This document shows, piece by piece, positions 17,952 to 28,069 of a stretch of DNA of 64,000 bases (position 1 is the stretch's first letter; each line of letters opens with the position of its first letter). The translations under genes were made by a program, and so were the position numbers. The DNA comes from Xenorhabdus khoisanae. Its GTDB lineage: Bacteria; Pseudomonadota; Gammaproteobacteria; Enterobacterales; Enterobacteriaceae. The notes under the pieces are model-generated. The model was not told the DNA's origin. It saw nothing but the letters and a program-made list of their open reading frames with translations, and did no database searches. The stretch spans positions 30,713-94,712 of the forward strand of contig NZ_LFCV01000030.1 in NCBI RefSeq assembly GCF_001037465.1. The letters run 5' to 3'.

Positions 17952-19283
17952 ATGTTAAACAGTTTATTAGTAATAGTTTTGCTCTGTACTATTAGTGCGT
18001 TTTTTTCGTTATCAGAAATTTCGCTGGCTGCTTCAAGAAGAATCAAATTAAAACTCATGGCTGATGAGGGAAATCTCAACGCTGCCCATGTTCTTAAACT
18101 ACAAGAAACTCCCGGCATGTTCTTTACTGTCGTTCAAATTGGCCTGAATGCCGTCGCAATCCTTGCGGGGGTTGTTGGAGAGTCCGCTTTTTCTCCCGCT
18201 CTGAAGACCCTGTTTATAAAGTTCATGCGCCCGGAATGGGCAGACCAGCTAGGTTTTCTCTGCTCTTTTGCCATCGTTACGAGTATCTTTATCCTGCTTG
18301 CAGATTTAACCCCTAAACGCATTGGTATGACTCAGCCCGAAGCCATTGCCGTGAAAATTGTCAACCCAATGCGTTTCTGCCTGACTATTCTTAGCCCGCT
18401 GGTCTGGTTGTTCAATGGCCTCGCTGACTGTATCTTCAAAATCTTTAAGATCCCAATGGAGCGTAATGAAGACATCACCTCCGATGATATTTATGCTGTC
18501 TTTGAAGCAGGTGCAGTTGCAGGTGTACTACGTAAACAAGAGCATGAGCTGATTGAAAATGTTTTTGAACTGGAATCACGCACCGTACCTTCTGCCATGA
18601 CCTCCCGTGAAAGTGTGGTGTATTTTGATAAAAGTGAAGATGAAAACAGCATTAAAGAAAAGATCTCCACCCATCCCCATTCAAAATTTCTTGTTTGTGA
18701 TGGCGACATTGATCATGTCATTGGTTATGTAGATTCAAAGGATCTACTCAATCGCGTCCTGAGCGGCCAAAGCCTCAATCTGAAAGAGGGCGTTCAAACC
18801 CGCAGTGCCCTGATGATCCCGGATACTCTCTCACTTTCTGATACATTGGAAAGTTTTAAAGCCGCGGGTGAAGACTTCGCAATCATTCTCAATGAATATG
18901 CTTTGGTAATGGGGGTCATCACCCTCAATGACGTTATGACCACATTAATGGGAGATTTAATCGGTCAGGGACAAGAAGAACAAATCGTTGTTCGCGATGA
19001 AAATTCATGGCTGATTGAGGGTGGCACACCAATTGAAGATGTCATGCGAGTTCTGGATATCGATAACTTTCCAGATTCCAGTAATTATGAAACCATCGCT
19101 GGCTTTATGATGTTCCGCTTACGCAAAATTCCTAAACGCACAGATTTTGTGAAACTTGGCGGTTATAAGTTTGAAGTGGTGGATATTGATAACTATAAGA
19201 TCGATCAATTGCTCGTGACAAAAGTTGTTGATTCCCTTGTTCAACCCAACCAACCTGGTGCTGAACAGCCACATGAAGCGTAA
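17952..19283 (+). CDS. paeA: CNNM/CorC-family membrane transporter, PaeA (YtfL)
   Basis: A 443-residue protein of the CNNM transmembrane plus CBS-pair family. The first about 190 residues hold a DUF21 domain with hydrophobic segments (for example LNSLLVIVLLCTISAFFSLS); two CBS domains span about 210-335 and a CorC/HlyC domain closes the protein. It aligns along its length with E. coli YtfL; the Salmonella homologue, PaeA, was reported to export putrescine and cadaverine. It is often annotated 'hemolysin', which is misleading. The ribosome site is poor (only ggac about 9 bases away), so the start at 17952 rests on homology. Confidence 0.9.
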   Translation: MLNSLLVIVLLCTISAFFSLSEISLAASRRIKLKLMADEGNLNAAHVLKLQETPGMFFTVVQIGLNAVAILAGVVGESAFSPALKTLFIKFMRPEWADQLGFLCSFAIVTSIFILLADLTPKRIGMTQPEAIAVKIVNPMRFCLTILSPLVWLFNGLADCIFKIFKIPMERNEDITSDDIYAVFEAGAVAGVLRKQEHELIENVFELESRTVPSAMTSRESVVYFDKSEDENSIKEKISTHPHSKFLVCDGDIDHVIGYVDSKDLLNRVLSGQSLNLKEGVQTRSALMIPDTLSLSDTLESFKAAGEDFAIILNEYALVMGVITLNDVMTTLMGDLIGQGQEEQIVVRDENSWLIEGGTPIEDVMRVLDIDNFPDSSNYETIAGFMMFRLRKIPKRTDFVKLGGYKFEVVDIDNYKIDQLLVTKVVDSLVQPNQPGAEQPHEA

Positions 19284-19304
19284 AAATAAATAGCGAAGAT
19301 CAAA

Positions 19305-19324
19305 AAACGGCCGCAAGGCCGTTT
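19305..19324. terminator. Terminator after paeA
   Basis: A perfect 8-bp stem aaacggcc / ggccgttt with a gcaa tetraloop, flanked by A and T tracts. It lies between convergent paeA and ytfK and can serve both. Confidence 0.85.
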
Positions 19325-19390
19325 ATTATACTAATAATGTGCGATTAATAATGGCACATATCTATCAGTAAATGAGCATTTGTAGAAAAA

Positions 19391-19597
19391 TTATCCCATT
19401 TCGGTCTGTAAGCGCAATACTTGCTGATTAACTTCACTCATTACATTGAAATGACGTTTATCTTTTATCTTCGGTGGTAAAATTTTCCCGTAGTTAAATT
19501 CAAAAGCACCCATCTCTTTAATGTATAAACGCCCACGAAATAGGGTTTTTACGTAGAGAGCAATTTTCAGTGGGTTATAGTGGTGAAAGATTTTCAT
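19391..19597 (-). CDS. ytfK: Stringent-response modulator YtfK (DUF1107)
   Basis: A 68-residue basic protein. [20 protein letters not shown] and the end [17 protein letters not shown] match E. coli YtfK nearly residue for residue over full length. In E. coli YtfK binds SpoT and tips it towards (p)ppGpp synthesis during phosphate and fatty-acid starvation. It is convergent with paeA (ytfL) and divergent from ytfJ; the three stay clustered as in E. coli. The 342-bp gap to ytfJ (19598-19939) has no other gene that I can see. Confidence 0.95.
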   Translation of the reverse strand: MKIFHHYNPLKIALYVKTLFRGRLYIKEMGAFEFNYGKILPPKIKDKRHFNVMSEVNQQVLRLQTEMG

Positions 19598-19939
19598 CTC
19601 TGTTTTTTTCCTCCCATGCTTCTTACGATATCATTCTATTGCATCAAACAATTTACATCACACAAGCAGTGAATCAAAAGACACATCACTGTCATGCAGA
19701 ATGTATAGACTACGTTTATAGAAATTTGTTCCCCTCAAGTGCAAAGATTTAATCACTGCTTCAGCATAACATCATGAAACGTAATAGAATTATTCAACAA
19801 AAATGTATTATTAAGCTTATACATTATTCTAAATGTTACCAAAATGTTTACTTTATTGAGGACAGACCAGTTAACAAGCGCTATGCTGAGTATGATGTTC
19901 CCTGATAACATGCTACACCATGTCAAATAAGGTATAAAT

Positions 19940-20497
19940 ATGATAAAAAACATCACGTTATATGCATTATTGAGTTTAATGCCAATATTTGCATTTGCCC
20001 ATAACATCACGTTGGGACAACACGTTCCTGCGGTTAATGTGACAGATAAAGGTGAACTGTTGCTTAACGATGGCAAATTCAGCTACCAAAATTGGAGTAC
20101 TACCGAGCTTCCGGGAAAAGTGAGAACTATCCAGCATATTGCCGGTCGTAGTTCCGCAAAAGAGATGAATGATCCCCTTATCCAAGCATTGAAAAATGCG
20201 GATTTACCCAAGGATCAATATCAAACAACCAGCATCGTAAATACTGATGATGCTATTTTTGGCACCAGCGTTTTTGTCCGTAATAGCCTTGAAGACAGCA
20301 AAAAGCAGTTCCCGTGGTCACAATTTATTGTCGATAGCGATGGGTTGTCTAAAACAGCCTGGGGATTGGAACCGAAAAGTTCAGCAATCATTGTGCTGGA
20401 TAAAAACGGTAACGTGAAATTCGTCAAAGATGGCAAACTAAATAACGAAGAGATCACACACGTTATCAGCATCATCAAAGACGAACTGAAAAAATAA
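19940..20497 (+). CDS. ytfJ: YtfJ-family periplasmic protein
   Basis: A 185-residue secreted protein with a signal peptide (NITLYALLSLMPIFAFA, cleavage near residue 20). The rest fits the YtfJ family, a thioredoxin-like fold without the CxxC active site; FSYQNWSTTELPGKVRTIQH and the end EEITHVISIIKDEL are characteristic. The molecular function is not known. It is divergent from ytfK and convergent with cysQ, as in E. coli. Confidence 0.92.
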   Translation: MIKNITLYALLSLMPIFAFAHNITLGQHVPAVNVTDKGELLLNDGKFSYQNWSTTELPGKVRTIQHIAGRSSAKEMNDPLIQALKNADLPKDQYQTTSIVNTDDAIFGTSVFVRNSLEDSKKQFPWSQFIVDSDGLSKTAWGLEPKSSAIIVLDKNGNVKFVKDGKLNNEEITHVISIIKDELKK

Positions 20498-20547
20498 CCT
20501 GAACCGCAATCAGATTTTTAATTGTGGTAATTTTAATGGTCGTACAG

Positions 20548-20580
20548 TGATAATGGCTCTGACATTGTGAGCCATTATCA
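20548..20580. terminator. Inverted repeat between ytfJ and cysQ
   Basis: A perfect 12-bp inverted repeat (tgataatggctc / gagccattatca) with a 9-base loop lies between two convergent genes. There is no strong T run on either side, so termination is likely but not certain. Confidence 0.55.
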
Positions 20581-20588
20581 TCTCAACA

Positions 20589-21332
20589 TTAAAAAATACT
20601 GACTCTGAACCCTGGATTTAGGAAAGATTCACGCGGTGCATAATTCAATGTTTTTCCTTCCCAGTCCGTTACATGTGCACCTGCGGCAATTGCAACAGCA
20701 TGACCCGCACCAGTATCCCAAATATTGGTTGGCCCAAAACGGGGATAAAGTTGGGCTTTTCCCTCAGCAACCATACAGAATTTAAGCGAAGATCCTACAG
20801 AAAGGGTATCGTGAGTCCCTAATTGGGCAAGATAATCTTTCAATTCCTCATCATCCCGATGAGAACGGCTGACGACTACAATTGGTCGCGTCGCAGAAAT
20901 AACTTTAATGGGAAGGGTTTGACCATTGGCTTCCTTCCACGCCTGACGACCTTGCCCTGAATACAAAACATTCTGCACAGGAACATAAACGACACCCATT
21001 ACAGGCACACCATCTTCAATTAATGCAATATTGACGGTAAATTCACCGTTCCGACGAATAAACTCTTTCGTCCCATCCAGTGGATCAACCAACCAATAGC
21101 GCTGCCAGTTCTTCCGTTCTTCCCACGAAGGAGGATCTTCCTCTGATAACAATGGGATATCAGGCGCAATGCGCGATAATCCTGCTTTAATAATTTTATG
21201 AGCGGCAATATCTGCAACAGTAACAGGTGAGTCATCCGCTTTATGTTCCACTTGCAACGGTTGCTCAGCCTGATAAACCTCCATGATCGCCGCGCCTGCT
21301 TCCCGTGCCAATTGGCAGATCTGTTGTAGCAT
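20589..21332 (-). CDS. cysQ: 3'(2'),5'-bisphosphate nucleotidase CysQ
   Basis: A 247-residue member of the inositol monophosphatase superfamily that converts 3'-phosphoadenosine 5'-phosphate to AMP and recycles PAP from sulfate assimilation. The metal-binding motifs LLSEEDPP and [13 protein letters not shown] and the later [10 protein letters not shown] are all present. The start at 21332 ([13 protein letters not shown]) is chosen because AGAGG lies 6 bases before it and it matches E. coli CysQ; five further codons upstream (start 21347) are open but lack a ribosome site. Peripheral inner-membrane localisation is known for E. coli CysQ. Confidence 0.95.
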   Translation of the reverse strand: MLQQICQLAREAGAAIMEVYQAEQPLQVEHKADDSPVTVADIAAHKIIKAGLSRIAPDIPLLSEEDPPSWEERKNWQRYWLVDPLDGTKEFIRRNGEFTVNIALIEDGVPVMGVVYVPVQNVLYSGQGRQAWKEANGQTLPIKVISATRPIVVVSRSHRDDEELKDYLAQLGTHDTLSVGSSLKFCMVAEGKAQLYPRFGPTNIWDTGAGHAVAIAAGAHVTDWEGKTLNYAPRESFLNPGFRVSIF

Positions 21333-21496
21333 CATACACCTCTGCATTCATTGTTCAGCTATCCCCTTACGCTTTCGAATTGAAAACTATCTGGGCATAC
21401 CCCTTGAAGCTACATTTTTAGCGCATTTTTTACTGGAATAGCGAATACTTTATTGCTCAATGATTCCCAAATTCCCCAATGCTCCTAAAATGTACA

Positions 21497-21528
21497 CAAA
21501 AAAATAGCCGGATAACCGGCTATTTTTT
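21497..21528 (-). terminator. fklB terminator
   Basis: The 10-bp stem aaatagccgg / ccggctattt (21502-21511, 21516-21525) with an ataa loop is flanked by A and T runs, 16 bases past the fklB stop on the minus strand. Confidence 0.9.
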
Positions 21529-21543
21529 TGATCCAATAGAAAG

Positions 21544-22164
21544 TTACAGGATTTCCAATAATTCTACTTCGAAGATCAATGTGCTGTAAGGAGGAATAGA
21601 CGCGCCTGCGCCACGCTCACCATAAGCCAGATTGTGAGGAATATAGAGTTCCCATTTAGAACCTACTGGCATCAGGGTCAAAGCTTCAATCCAACCCGGG
21701 ATCACGCCGCTGACAGGAAATTCTGCCGGTGTGCCACGTTGTACTGAACTATCAAATACCGTGCCATCAATAAGACGGCCAGTGTAGTGAACACGAACAC
21801 GGTCAGTGCGGGCCGGAATAGAACCTTCGCCTTGTGTCAGGACAGAAAACTGCAAACCAGATTCAGTACTGCTTACACCTTCACGCTGAACATTTTCTGT
21901 CAGGAATTTTTTGCCTTCTTCTGCCATCGCCTGCTGATGTTCACGACGAACGCTATCAGCACGTTCATGTATCTCACGCAGTGCACGATGCAGCTCTTCT
22001 ACAGGGATCGCAGGAGAACGGCTTTCCAGCGCATCACACAGCCCTGCTAACAGCGCTTCGGGTTCCAGCCCCTGTAAACCAGATTCCTGTAATTGTTGCC
22101 CAACCTGCAAGCCAATACCGTAACTTGCTCGCGCTTCAATAGACTCAAAAGAAGGTGTTGTCAT
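21544..22164 (-). CDS. fklB: FKBP-type peptidyl-prolyl cis-trans isomerase FklB
   Basis: A 206-residue cytoplasmic FKBP22. The helical N-terminal dimerisation part (about residues 1-90, [19 protein letters not shown]) precedes an FKBP domain with [16 protein letters not shown], the FP-V-GVIPGW active-site stretch, and the end [20 protein letters not shown]. It catalyses proline isomerisation and has chaperone activity in homologues. Length is identical to the E. coli protein. It is divergent from the chpS-chpB pair with about 140 bp between starts. Confidence 0.97.
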   Translation of the reverse strand: MTTPSFESIEARASYGIGLQVGQQLQESGLQGLEPEALLAGLCDALESRSPAIPVEELHRALREIHERADSVRREHQQAMAEEGKKFLTENVQREGVSSTESGLQFSVLTQGEGSIPARTDRVRVHYTGRLIDGTVFDSSVQRGTPAEFPVSGVIPGWIEALTLMPVGSKWELYIPHNLAYGERGAGASIPPYSTLIFEVELLEIL

Positions 22165-22267
22165 GAAAATACCTGTTATTAAATGAGTGAAGGTTCAAGC
22201 ATAACAGCACTGCCTGAATGGGTAAACGCGTGAGGAGGTTTTACTCTTGTAAAACACAAATATATTA

Positions 22268-22283
22268 TTATACTTTAGTATAA
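22268..22283. promoter_or_regulatory. Palindrome upstream of chpS, candidate autoregulatory operator
   Basis: TTATAC-TTTA-GTATAA is a 6+6-bp inverted repeat 24 bases before the chpS start, next to an AAAGGAGGG ribosome site (22292-22300). AbrB/MazE-type antitoxins commonly bind palindromes over their promoter. The role is inferred from position. Confidence 0.5.
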
Positions 22284-22306
22284 CTTTAATAAAAGGAGGG
22301 CCAGAC

Positions 22307-22564
22307 ATGACTGCTGTTGTCATCCGCCAATCTGGTGGAGCTAATATAGTTAGCATCCCAAAAGCCATTGTGAAAACACTTAATTTGCATACTGGTTCAA
22401 AATTAGACCTATCCATTCAGGATAACAAAATTGTGCTTACACCCATCAAAGAAGAGTTGACGCTGGAATCATTGTTGGCTGGAAGCCCTAAAGAATGTTT
22501 CACGGTAACAGACGAGGATAAAGAGTGGCTCAACGCTAAACCTGTTGGTAAGGAAATACTCTGA
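22307..22564 (+). CDS. chpS: ChpS/PemI-type antitoxin
   Basis: An 85-residue antitoxin of the AbrB/MazE swapped-hairpin class. The N-terminal MTAVVIRQSGGANIVSIPKA and LNLHTGSKLDLSIQDNKIVL form the DNA-binding part; the acidic C-terminus (EECFTVTDEDKEW-like) is expected to wrap the toxin. It has an exceptionally strong ribosome site. Its TGA shares one base with the ATG of the toxin gene. In E. coli chpSB is found between ytfP and ppa; here it lies between fklB and rplI, so the position differs. Antitoxin function is inferred from family and context. Confidence 0.92.
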   Translation: MTAVVIRQSGGANIVSIPKAIVKTLNLHTGSKLDLSIQDNKIVLTPIKEELTLESLLAGSPKECFTVTDEDKEWLNAKPVGKEIL

Positions 22565-22893
22565 TGTACATACCAGACAAAGGAGATATTGTCTCAATAG
22601 ACTTCGATCCGAGCGCAGGAAAGGAAATCATGAAACGCCGCCCTGCATTCGTGATCTCTCGCAAGATGTTTAATGAGCATACCGGATTTGCTGTTGTAGC
22701 CCCAATCACCAGTACAGTGAGAGGAATGAAGCTAGAAGTTCCCTTACCCGAAGAATTATCTACCCAAGGTACAATTCTCATTCATCAGGTTAAATCCTTA
22801 GATTTTTTGGATCGTCAGGTCAAATTTATTGAGAAAGCACCTCAAGACATTATCGACACAGTGACCGAGATAACTAAGGCCATCATTTCATAG
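22564..22893 (+). CDS. chpB: ChpB/PemK-type endoribonuclease toxin
   Basis: A 109-residue MazF/PemK-family mRNA interferase. The motifs PDKGDIVSIDFDPSAGKEIM, then KRRPAFVIS, the conserved VVAPITST and HQVKSLDFLDR are visible; the arginine and threonine used for RNA cleavage in the family (RRP and PITST) are both present, so the toxin appears intact. It is translationally coupled to chpS through a 1-bp TGATG overlap. Cleavage of mRNA in the ribosome-free state, opposed by ChpS, is the family role. Confidence 0.93.
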   Translation: MYIPDKGDIVSIDFDPSAGKEIMKRRPAFVISRKMFNEHTGFAVVAPITSTVRGMKLEVPLPEELSTQGTILIHQVKSLDFLDRQVKFIEKAPQDIIDTVTEITKAIIS

Positions 22894-22980
22894 GTAAGTA
22901 TTGGGTAAGGGCTCAAGCCAGAGAGTTGCCACACTGTTCGTTGGCTTTCAGAGTCAAAATAATATCTTGGTTTAAATAAT

Positions 22981-23009
22981 AAAAAACGCTGGCATTGCCA
23001 GCGTTTTTT
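22981..23009 (-). terminator. Terminator of the rpsF-priB-rpsR-rplI operon
   Basis: A 13-bp stem aaaaaacgctggc / gccagcgtttttt with a 3-base loop lies 28 bases past the rplI stop on the minus strand; its A and T tails also allow use by chpB. Confidence 0.92.
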
Positions 23010-23036
23010 GTCACATGTTCTTCAGCTAATCAGGGA

Positions 23037-23489
23037 TTAAGCTTCTGAAACGATGTTAACGTTCAACTGTGCGAATACATCGCTGTGTACCTGGAAGTGA
23101 ACTTCGTGCTCACCAACAGTACGCAGAACGCCGTTAGACAGGCGAACTTCGCTCTTAGATACTTCAACGCCAGCAGCAATAACTGCATCAGCGATGTCAC
23201 GAGTACCGATAGAACCGAACAGTTTACCTTCGTCACCCGCTTTAGAAGCGATGGTGACAGAACCCAGTGCAGTGATTTTCTCTGCACGAGCTTCTGCTGC
23301 TGTCAGAACGTCAGCCAGTTTAGCTTCCAGTTCAGCACGGCGAGCTTCGAAGAATTCGATGTTTTTCTTAGTCGCAGGAACAGCTTTGCCCTGTGGTACT
23401 AAGAAGTTACGGGCATAACCCGCTTTAACGTTAACTTGGTCACCCAGGCTACCCAGGTTTGCTACTTTATCAAGCAGAATAACTTGCAT
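23037..23489 (-). CDS. rplI: 50S ribosomal protein L9
   Basis: A 150-residue L9. [20 protein letters not shown] then [20 protein letters not shown] is the N-terminal RNA-binding domain; a long central helix links it to the C-terminal domain ending in [17 protein letters not shown]. Last gene of the S6 operon. Length agrees with E. coli L9 (149). Confidence 0.99.
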   Translation of the reverse strand: MQVILLDKVANLGSLGDQVNVKAGYARNFLVPQGKAVPATKKNIEFFEARRAELEAKLADVLTAAEARAEKITALGSVTIASKAGDEGKLFGSIGTRDIADAVIAAGVEVSKSEVRLSNGVLRTVGEHEVHFQVHSDVFAQLNVNIVSEA

Positions 23490-23527
23490 TACCTTATCCT
23501 CTCAAAGTCGTTAATGGACTGAGCCTA

Positions 23528-24077
<550 letters not shown>

Positions 24078-24082
24078 GGTGA

Positions 24083-24487
24083 TTACTCTTCAGAATCCCC
24101 AGCTTCATCAACATCATCAACCAGGTCTTCTTCCAAGACCAGATCACGGCTACGACGTTCGTCTTTAGCCTTAACCATTGGTGATGCTTCAGTTACTGCG
24201 TGCTTAACGCGCATAACCATGCTGCGGATAACGGCATCGTTGAAGCGGAAGTTAGTTTCCAGCTCATCAATCGCTTCTTGTGGCGCTTCAACGTTCATCA
24301 GAACGTAGTGAGCCTTGTGCAGTTTGTTGATTGGGTAAGCCAGTTGACGACGGCCCCAGTCTTCCAGACGGTGAATCTGACCTTGCGCGTTAGTGATAGT
24401 CGCACTGTAACGCTCGATCATGCCCGGAACCTGTTCGCTTTGATCAGGATGGACCATAAAAACAATTTCGTAATGACGCATTAGCAT
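24083..24487 (-). CDS. rpsF: 30S ribosomal protein S6
   Basis: A 134-residue S6. [20 protein letters not shown] at the N-terminus, [20 protein letters not shown] in the middle and an acidic tail ([19 protein letters not shown]), the region that RimK extends with glutamate in E. coli. The ATG at codon 3 (24481) is as likely a start: it begins MRHYEIV as in E. coli, and AAGGAG lies 10 bases before it. The leader holds an S6:S18-type hairpin. Confidence 0.98.
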   Translation of the reverse strand: MLMRHYEIVFMVHPDQSEQVPGMIERYSATITNAQGQIHRLEDWGRRQLAYPINKLHKAHYVLMNVEAPQEAIDELETNFRFNDAVIRSMVMRVKHAVTEASPMVKAKDERRSRDLVLEEDLVDDVDEAGDSEE

Positions 24488-24507
24488 TGCTCCTTACGGA
24501 TTATTCA

Positions 24508-24542
24508 GCCTCCTGTCAGGGTCAGCCGTGGCCCATGGAGGC
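24508..24542 (-). promoter_or_regulatory. S6:S18-binding-type mRNA leader hairpin
   Basis: On the minus strand a gcctcc / ggaggc stem encloses an internal region with tggg, ccacggc and ccct, 20 to 55 bases before the rpsF start. The hairpin with a CCG-containing bulge is the known E. coli rpsF leader that the S6:S18 complex binds to repress the operon. The match is by eye. Confidence 0.6.
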
Positions 24543-24671
24543 AAGGAACGTGTTTAGTACGGCTGAAAAATCGACGCGTCACTATACCCGTACAAGACAA
24601 AAAACTCAAGATACCGGTAAAGAAAACGCGTTTATTCTTCTTTCAGACGCTTTCGAATGAAAGAACTTGAA

Positions 24672-25409
24672 TTATTGAGTGTTTCTCTGGCGCACGATTT
24701 CAAACAGGCATACCCCTGTAGCAACCGATACATTCAAGGAAGAAACTGAACCCGCCATAGGAATACTGATCAGCTCATCGCAGTGTTCGCGGGTCAGTCG
24801 GCGCATACCCTCACCTTCCGCGCCCATGACCAAGGCCATAGGGCCAGTCAGTTTGCTCTCATATAACGCATGAGTCGCTTCTCCCGCAGTGCCAACGACC
24901 CAGATATTGTGTTCTTGCAGTAAGCGCAGGGTACGGGCAAGGTTGGTAACGCGAATCAGTGGAACGCTTTCCGCCGCGCCACAGGCAACTTTTTTCGCTG
25001 TCGCATTCAGTTGTGCTGAACGATCGCGCGGAACGATAACCGCATCAACCCCCGCAGCATCCGCAGTACGCAGGCAAGCTCCAAGATTATGTGGATCGGT
25101 GACGCCATCCAATACCAGCAGGAATGGACGATCCAACCCTGATAATAAATCAGGCAGATCACTTTCCTGATACTGACGCCCCGGTTTAACCCGTGCAATG
25201 ATTCCTTGGTGTACCGCGCCTTCTGTCTGGGCATCCAGCCATTGGCGATTGGCAAGTTGCACAGCAATGCCGATGCTTTCCAGTTCCTGCAACAATGGGG
25301 TTAAACGGCGATCTTCACGCCCTTTCAATACATAAACTTCCATGAAGCGTTGTGGATCGCTCTCCAACAAAGCTTTAACGGCATGAATACCGTAGATAAT
25401 TTCACTCAT
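24672..25409 (-). CDS. rlmB: 23S rRNA (guanosine-2'-O-)-methyltransferase RlmB
   Basis: A 245-residue SPOUT methyltransferase that methylates the 2'-OH of G2251 in 23S rRNA. The N-terminal substrate-binding domain ([20 protein letters not shown]) is followed by the knot motifs [28 protein letters not shown] and [14 protein letters not shown]. It lies 57 bp after rnr and is the last gene of nsrR-rnr-rlmB, as in E. coli. Confidence 0.98.
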   Translation of the reverse strand: MSEIIYGIHAVKALLESDPQRFMEVYVLKGREDRRLTPLLQELESIGIAVQLANRQWLDAQTEGAVHQGIIARVKPGRQYQESDLPDLLSGLDRPFLLVLDGVTDPHNLGACLRTADAAGVDAVIVPRDRSAQLNATAKKVACGAAESVPLIRVTNLARTLRLLQEHNIWVVGTAGEATHALYESKLTGPMALVMGAEGEGMRRLTREHCDELISIPMAGSVSSLNVSVATGVCLFEIVRQRNTQ

Positions 25410-25466
25410 GACTGGCTAATACCTAACTCACTGATTAACTGTTTTTACCGGCTGTTTTATGGGCTA

Positions 25467-28025
25467 TTAACCCGCTCTTTTTTTCGCGCGTTTCGCTTTC
25501 AGTTTTGCCGTAATTCTTTTGGTCTTGTCAGACTGTTTTTTCTTTTTGCTTTGCTTGGTATTACTTTGATCTTCATTACCTTGAGTAGCATTACTTTGAT
25601 GAGTATTGCCTTGCTTAGCATTGCTTTTCTTGGACGATTTAGGCTTTTCCGCACTTTTCTTTTTACTGAAAGCGCCATCTGACTCAACATTGGCTGATTT
25701 TTTATAATCACGGCCTTTTCTGTCATTTTTACGTTCTGGCCTGCCTTTTTTCGCTTTATCGCGCGCTGTTTTACCTTGGTTTCGTGCCTTACGCGTTGTT
25801 GAAAGCAAAGTAAAATCAATATTACGTTCATCCATGTGAACCGCTTCTACGCGGATTTCAACCTCGTCACCAAGGCGATAAGTCTGCCCAGAAGATTCAC
25901 CAATCAAACGCTGACCAACATTATCATATCGATAATAATCGTTATCCAGCGTCGAAACATGCACCAAACCATCAATGAACAGATCATGCAAACGAACAAA
26001 GAAGCCAAAGCCTGTCACGCTGGTAATCAATCCGGTGAAAACATTGCCTACCTGATCCTGCATGAAATCACATTTCAGCCAATCTGCTACATCCCTTGTT
26101 GCTTCGTCGGCACGGCGTTCCGTCATGGAGCAATGATTACCCAGTTGCAGCATGTGATCCATATCATTATGCCAACCGCCTGTCGGTGTCGAGCTATGTT
26201 CAGCGATACTATGTTTAACAACACCATGTTTAACAACACCATGTTCAACAACACCATTCTCTTGCGATAATAAGTACTTGATCGCTCGGTGTAACGCCAA
26301 ATCAGGATAGCGGCGAATCGGTGAAGTAAAGTGAGAATAAGCACGCAGCGACAAGCCAAAGTGACCACGGTTTTCAGGCTCATAGATCGCTTGTTTCATT
26401 GAACGCAGCAGCATGGTCTGCAACAGCTCATGATCCGGCCGATCCGCGACGTCCTTCATCAACTGTGCATAGTCTTTCGGTTCTGGTTTCATCCCACCCA
26501 ATAGACTCAGCCCCAATTCGTTGAAGACTGAACGCAGGTTCAGAATACTCTCTTCTCTTGGTCGGTCATGAATACGATATAACGCAGGCTCCTGATATTT
26601 CTCAACAAAGCGAGCCGCAGCGATATTTGCCAGAATCATGCACTCTTCAATAAGTTTATGCGCATCGTTGCGTACAACTGGCTCGATCCGCTCAATACGA
26701 CGTTCCGCATTAAAAATAAACTTGGCTTCTTCAGATTCAAACGAAATGGCACCACGCTGTTCACGTGCCTGTTCTAATGCCTGATAAAGTTCATGCAGAT
26801 GCTCAATATGATTCACCAGTGGTTTATAGTGATCACGCACCTCCTGATCGCCCTGCAAGATTTTCCAGACTTTCGTATAAGTCAAACGAGCATGTGAATT
26901 CATCACTGCTTCGTAAAACTTATAGGAAGATAGTTTGCCTTGGGCAGAAACCGTCATTTCGCACACCATACACAGGCGATCGACTTCTGGATTGAGGGAA
27001 CACAATCCATTCGACAGCACTTCCGGCAACATCGGTACAACCTGAGAAGGGAAGTAGACCGAATTACCCCGGCTACGTGCTTCTGTATCCAACGGTGTCT
27101 GCGGGCGAACGTAGTAACTGACATCGGCAATCGCAACCCATAAACGCCAGCCACCACCGCGTTTTCTTTCGCAATACACGGCATCATCAAAGTCACGGGC
27201 ATCTTCGCCATCGATCGTCACCAACGGTAATTCACGTAAATCAACACGACCTTGTTTGGCAGATTCCGGAACGTTTTCATCCAGATCGGCCACCTGTGTT
27301 TCTACCATTGGTGACCAGCTATGGGGGATTTCATGGGTACGAAGCGCAATTTCGACCGCCATGTTCGTTCCCATCGTTTCGCCCAGCACTTCAACAATTT
27401 TACCTATGGCCTTGGTTCGGCGGGTCGGGCGATTCGTCAATTCAACCACCACAACGCTCCCCATTCTTGCCCCGCAAATTTCCTCTTTGGGGATCAAGAT
27501 ATCGAAACACAAGCGGCTATCATCAGGAACGACAAAGCCCATGCCAGCATCCATGAAGTATCGCCCAACGATTTGGCTGCTCTTTGGCTCCAATACCCGC
27601 ACGATGCGCACTTCAATGCGGCCTTTTCTGTCTGATTGCAAAGGCTGCGCCAGTATAACATCACCATGGATTGCTATTTTCATCTGCTCAGAAGGCAGAT
27701 AAAAATCTTCTTTGTGGCCTTCCACACGCAGGAAGCCATATCCATCACGATGCCCAATCACCGTACCTTTCAATAAATCCAGCCTTTCTGGCAACGCGTA
27801 ACATTGACGGCGGGTAAAAACCAACTGCCCATCGCGTTCCATTGCCCGCAAACGGCGGCGCAATGCTTCTTGTGCTTCTGCACTGGTTAACTCAAGTTCT
27901 TGTGCTAATTCCTGACGGCTTACCGGAATGGTGTGTTTAGAAATGATATCCAAGATGTATTCACGGCTTGGGATAGGAGATTCGTATTTTTCAGCCTCTC
28001 GTTCCTGAAAAGGATCTTTTGACAT
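25467..28025 (-). CDS. rnr: Ribonuclease R
   Basis: A 3'-5' exoribonuclease of the RNB family that degrades structured RNA and works in rRNA quality control and trans-translation. Domain order: N-terminal winged helix (about 20-85), two cold-shock domains, RNB domain with [17 protein letters not shown] (metal-binding aspartates), S1 domain (about 635-720), then a Lys-rich tail. The start at 28025 ([14 protein letters not shown]) is set by AGAGGA 7 bases upstream and by E. coli RNase R; 16 more codons are open upstream. Two 15-bp in-frame tandem arrays are inserted: four VVxHG-type units before the S1 domain and five (S/G)NxxQ units in the tail. Confidence 0.97.
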   Translation of the reverse strand: MSKDPFQEREAEKYESPIPSREYILDIISKHTIPVSRQELAQELELTSAEAQEALRRRLRAMERDGQLVFTRRQCYALPERLDLLKGTVIGHRDGYGFLRVEGHKEDFYLPSEQMKIAIHGDVILAQPLQSDRKGRIEVRIVRVLEPKSSQIVGRYFMDAGMGFVVPDDSRLCFDILIPKEEICGARMGSVVVVELTNRPTRRTKAIGKIVEVLGETMGTNMAVEIALRTHEIPHSWSPMVETQVADLDENVPESAKQGRVDLRELPLVTIDGEDARDFDDAVYCERKRGGGWRLWVAIADVSYYVRPQTPLDTEARSRGNSVYFPSQVVPMLPEVLSNGLCSLNPEVDRLCMVCEMTVSAQGKLSSYKFYEAVMNSHARLTYTKVWKILQGDQEVRDHYKPLVNHIEHLHELYQALEQAREQRGAISFESEEAKFIFNAERRIERIEPVVRNDAHKLIEECMILANIAAARFVEKYQEPALYRIHDRPREESILNLRSVFNELGLSLLGGMKPEPKDYAQLMKDVADRPDHELLQTMLLRSMKQAIYEPENRGHFGLSLRAYSHFTSPIRRYPDLALHRAIKYLLSQENGVVEHGVVKHGVVKHSIAEHSSTPTGGWHNDMDHMLQLGNHCSMTERRADEATRDVADWLKCDFMQDQVGNVFTGLITSVTGFGFFVRLHDLFIDGLVHVSTLDNDYYRYDNVGQRLIGESSGQTYRLGDEVEIRVEAVHMDERNIDFTLLSTTRKARNQGKTARDKAKKGRPERKNDRKGRDYKKSANVESDGAFSKKKSAEKPKSSKKSNAKQGNTHQSNATQGNEDQSNTKQSKKKKQSDKTKRITAKLKAKRAKKRAG
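25551..25625. repeat. Five 15-bp tandem repeats in the 3' part of rnr
   Basis: Five consecutive 15-bp units encode [20 protein letters not shown] and SNTKQ in the basic C-terminal tail of RNase R. The units keep Asn at position 2 and Gln at position 5 while the bases have diverged, so the array is in frame and not recent. Confidence 0.9.
26196..26255. repeat. Four 15-bp tandem repeats inside rnr
   Basis: Four units of 15 bp (two identical copies of atgtttaacaacacc, one with one change, one more diverged) encode [15 protein letters not shown] and SIAEH between the RNB and S1 parts of RNase R. The near-identity of three units suggests a recent expansion. Confidence 0.92.
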
Positions 28026-28069
28026 CGTCATTCCTCTGTTGTCATCAGCAAGCTGTTTATCCCCCTGCT

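Noticed and set aside
17952..19283. Hemolysin
   Set aside because: CNNM/CBS proteins are often so labelled by old annotation; the sequence fits the YtfL/PaeA transporter family.
19684..19712. Possible Pho box (ctgtcat) upstream of ytfK/ytfJ
   Set aside because: Only one half-site is convincing; the second 11-bp-spaced repeat is missing.
25836..26270. 144-codon open frame on the plus strand inside rnr
   Set aside because: It is antisense to conserved RNase R coding sequence; its repeated end is only the complement of the 15-bp array.
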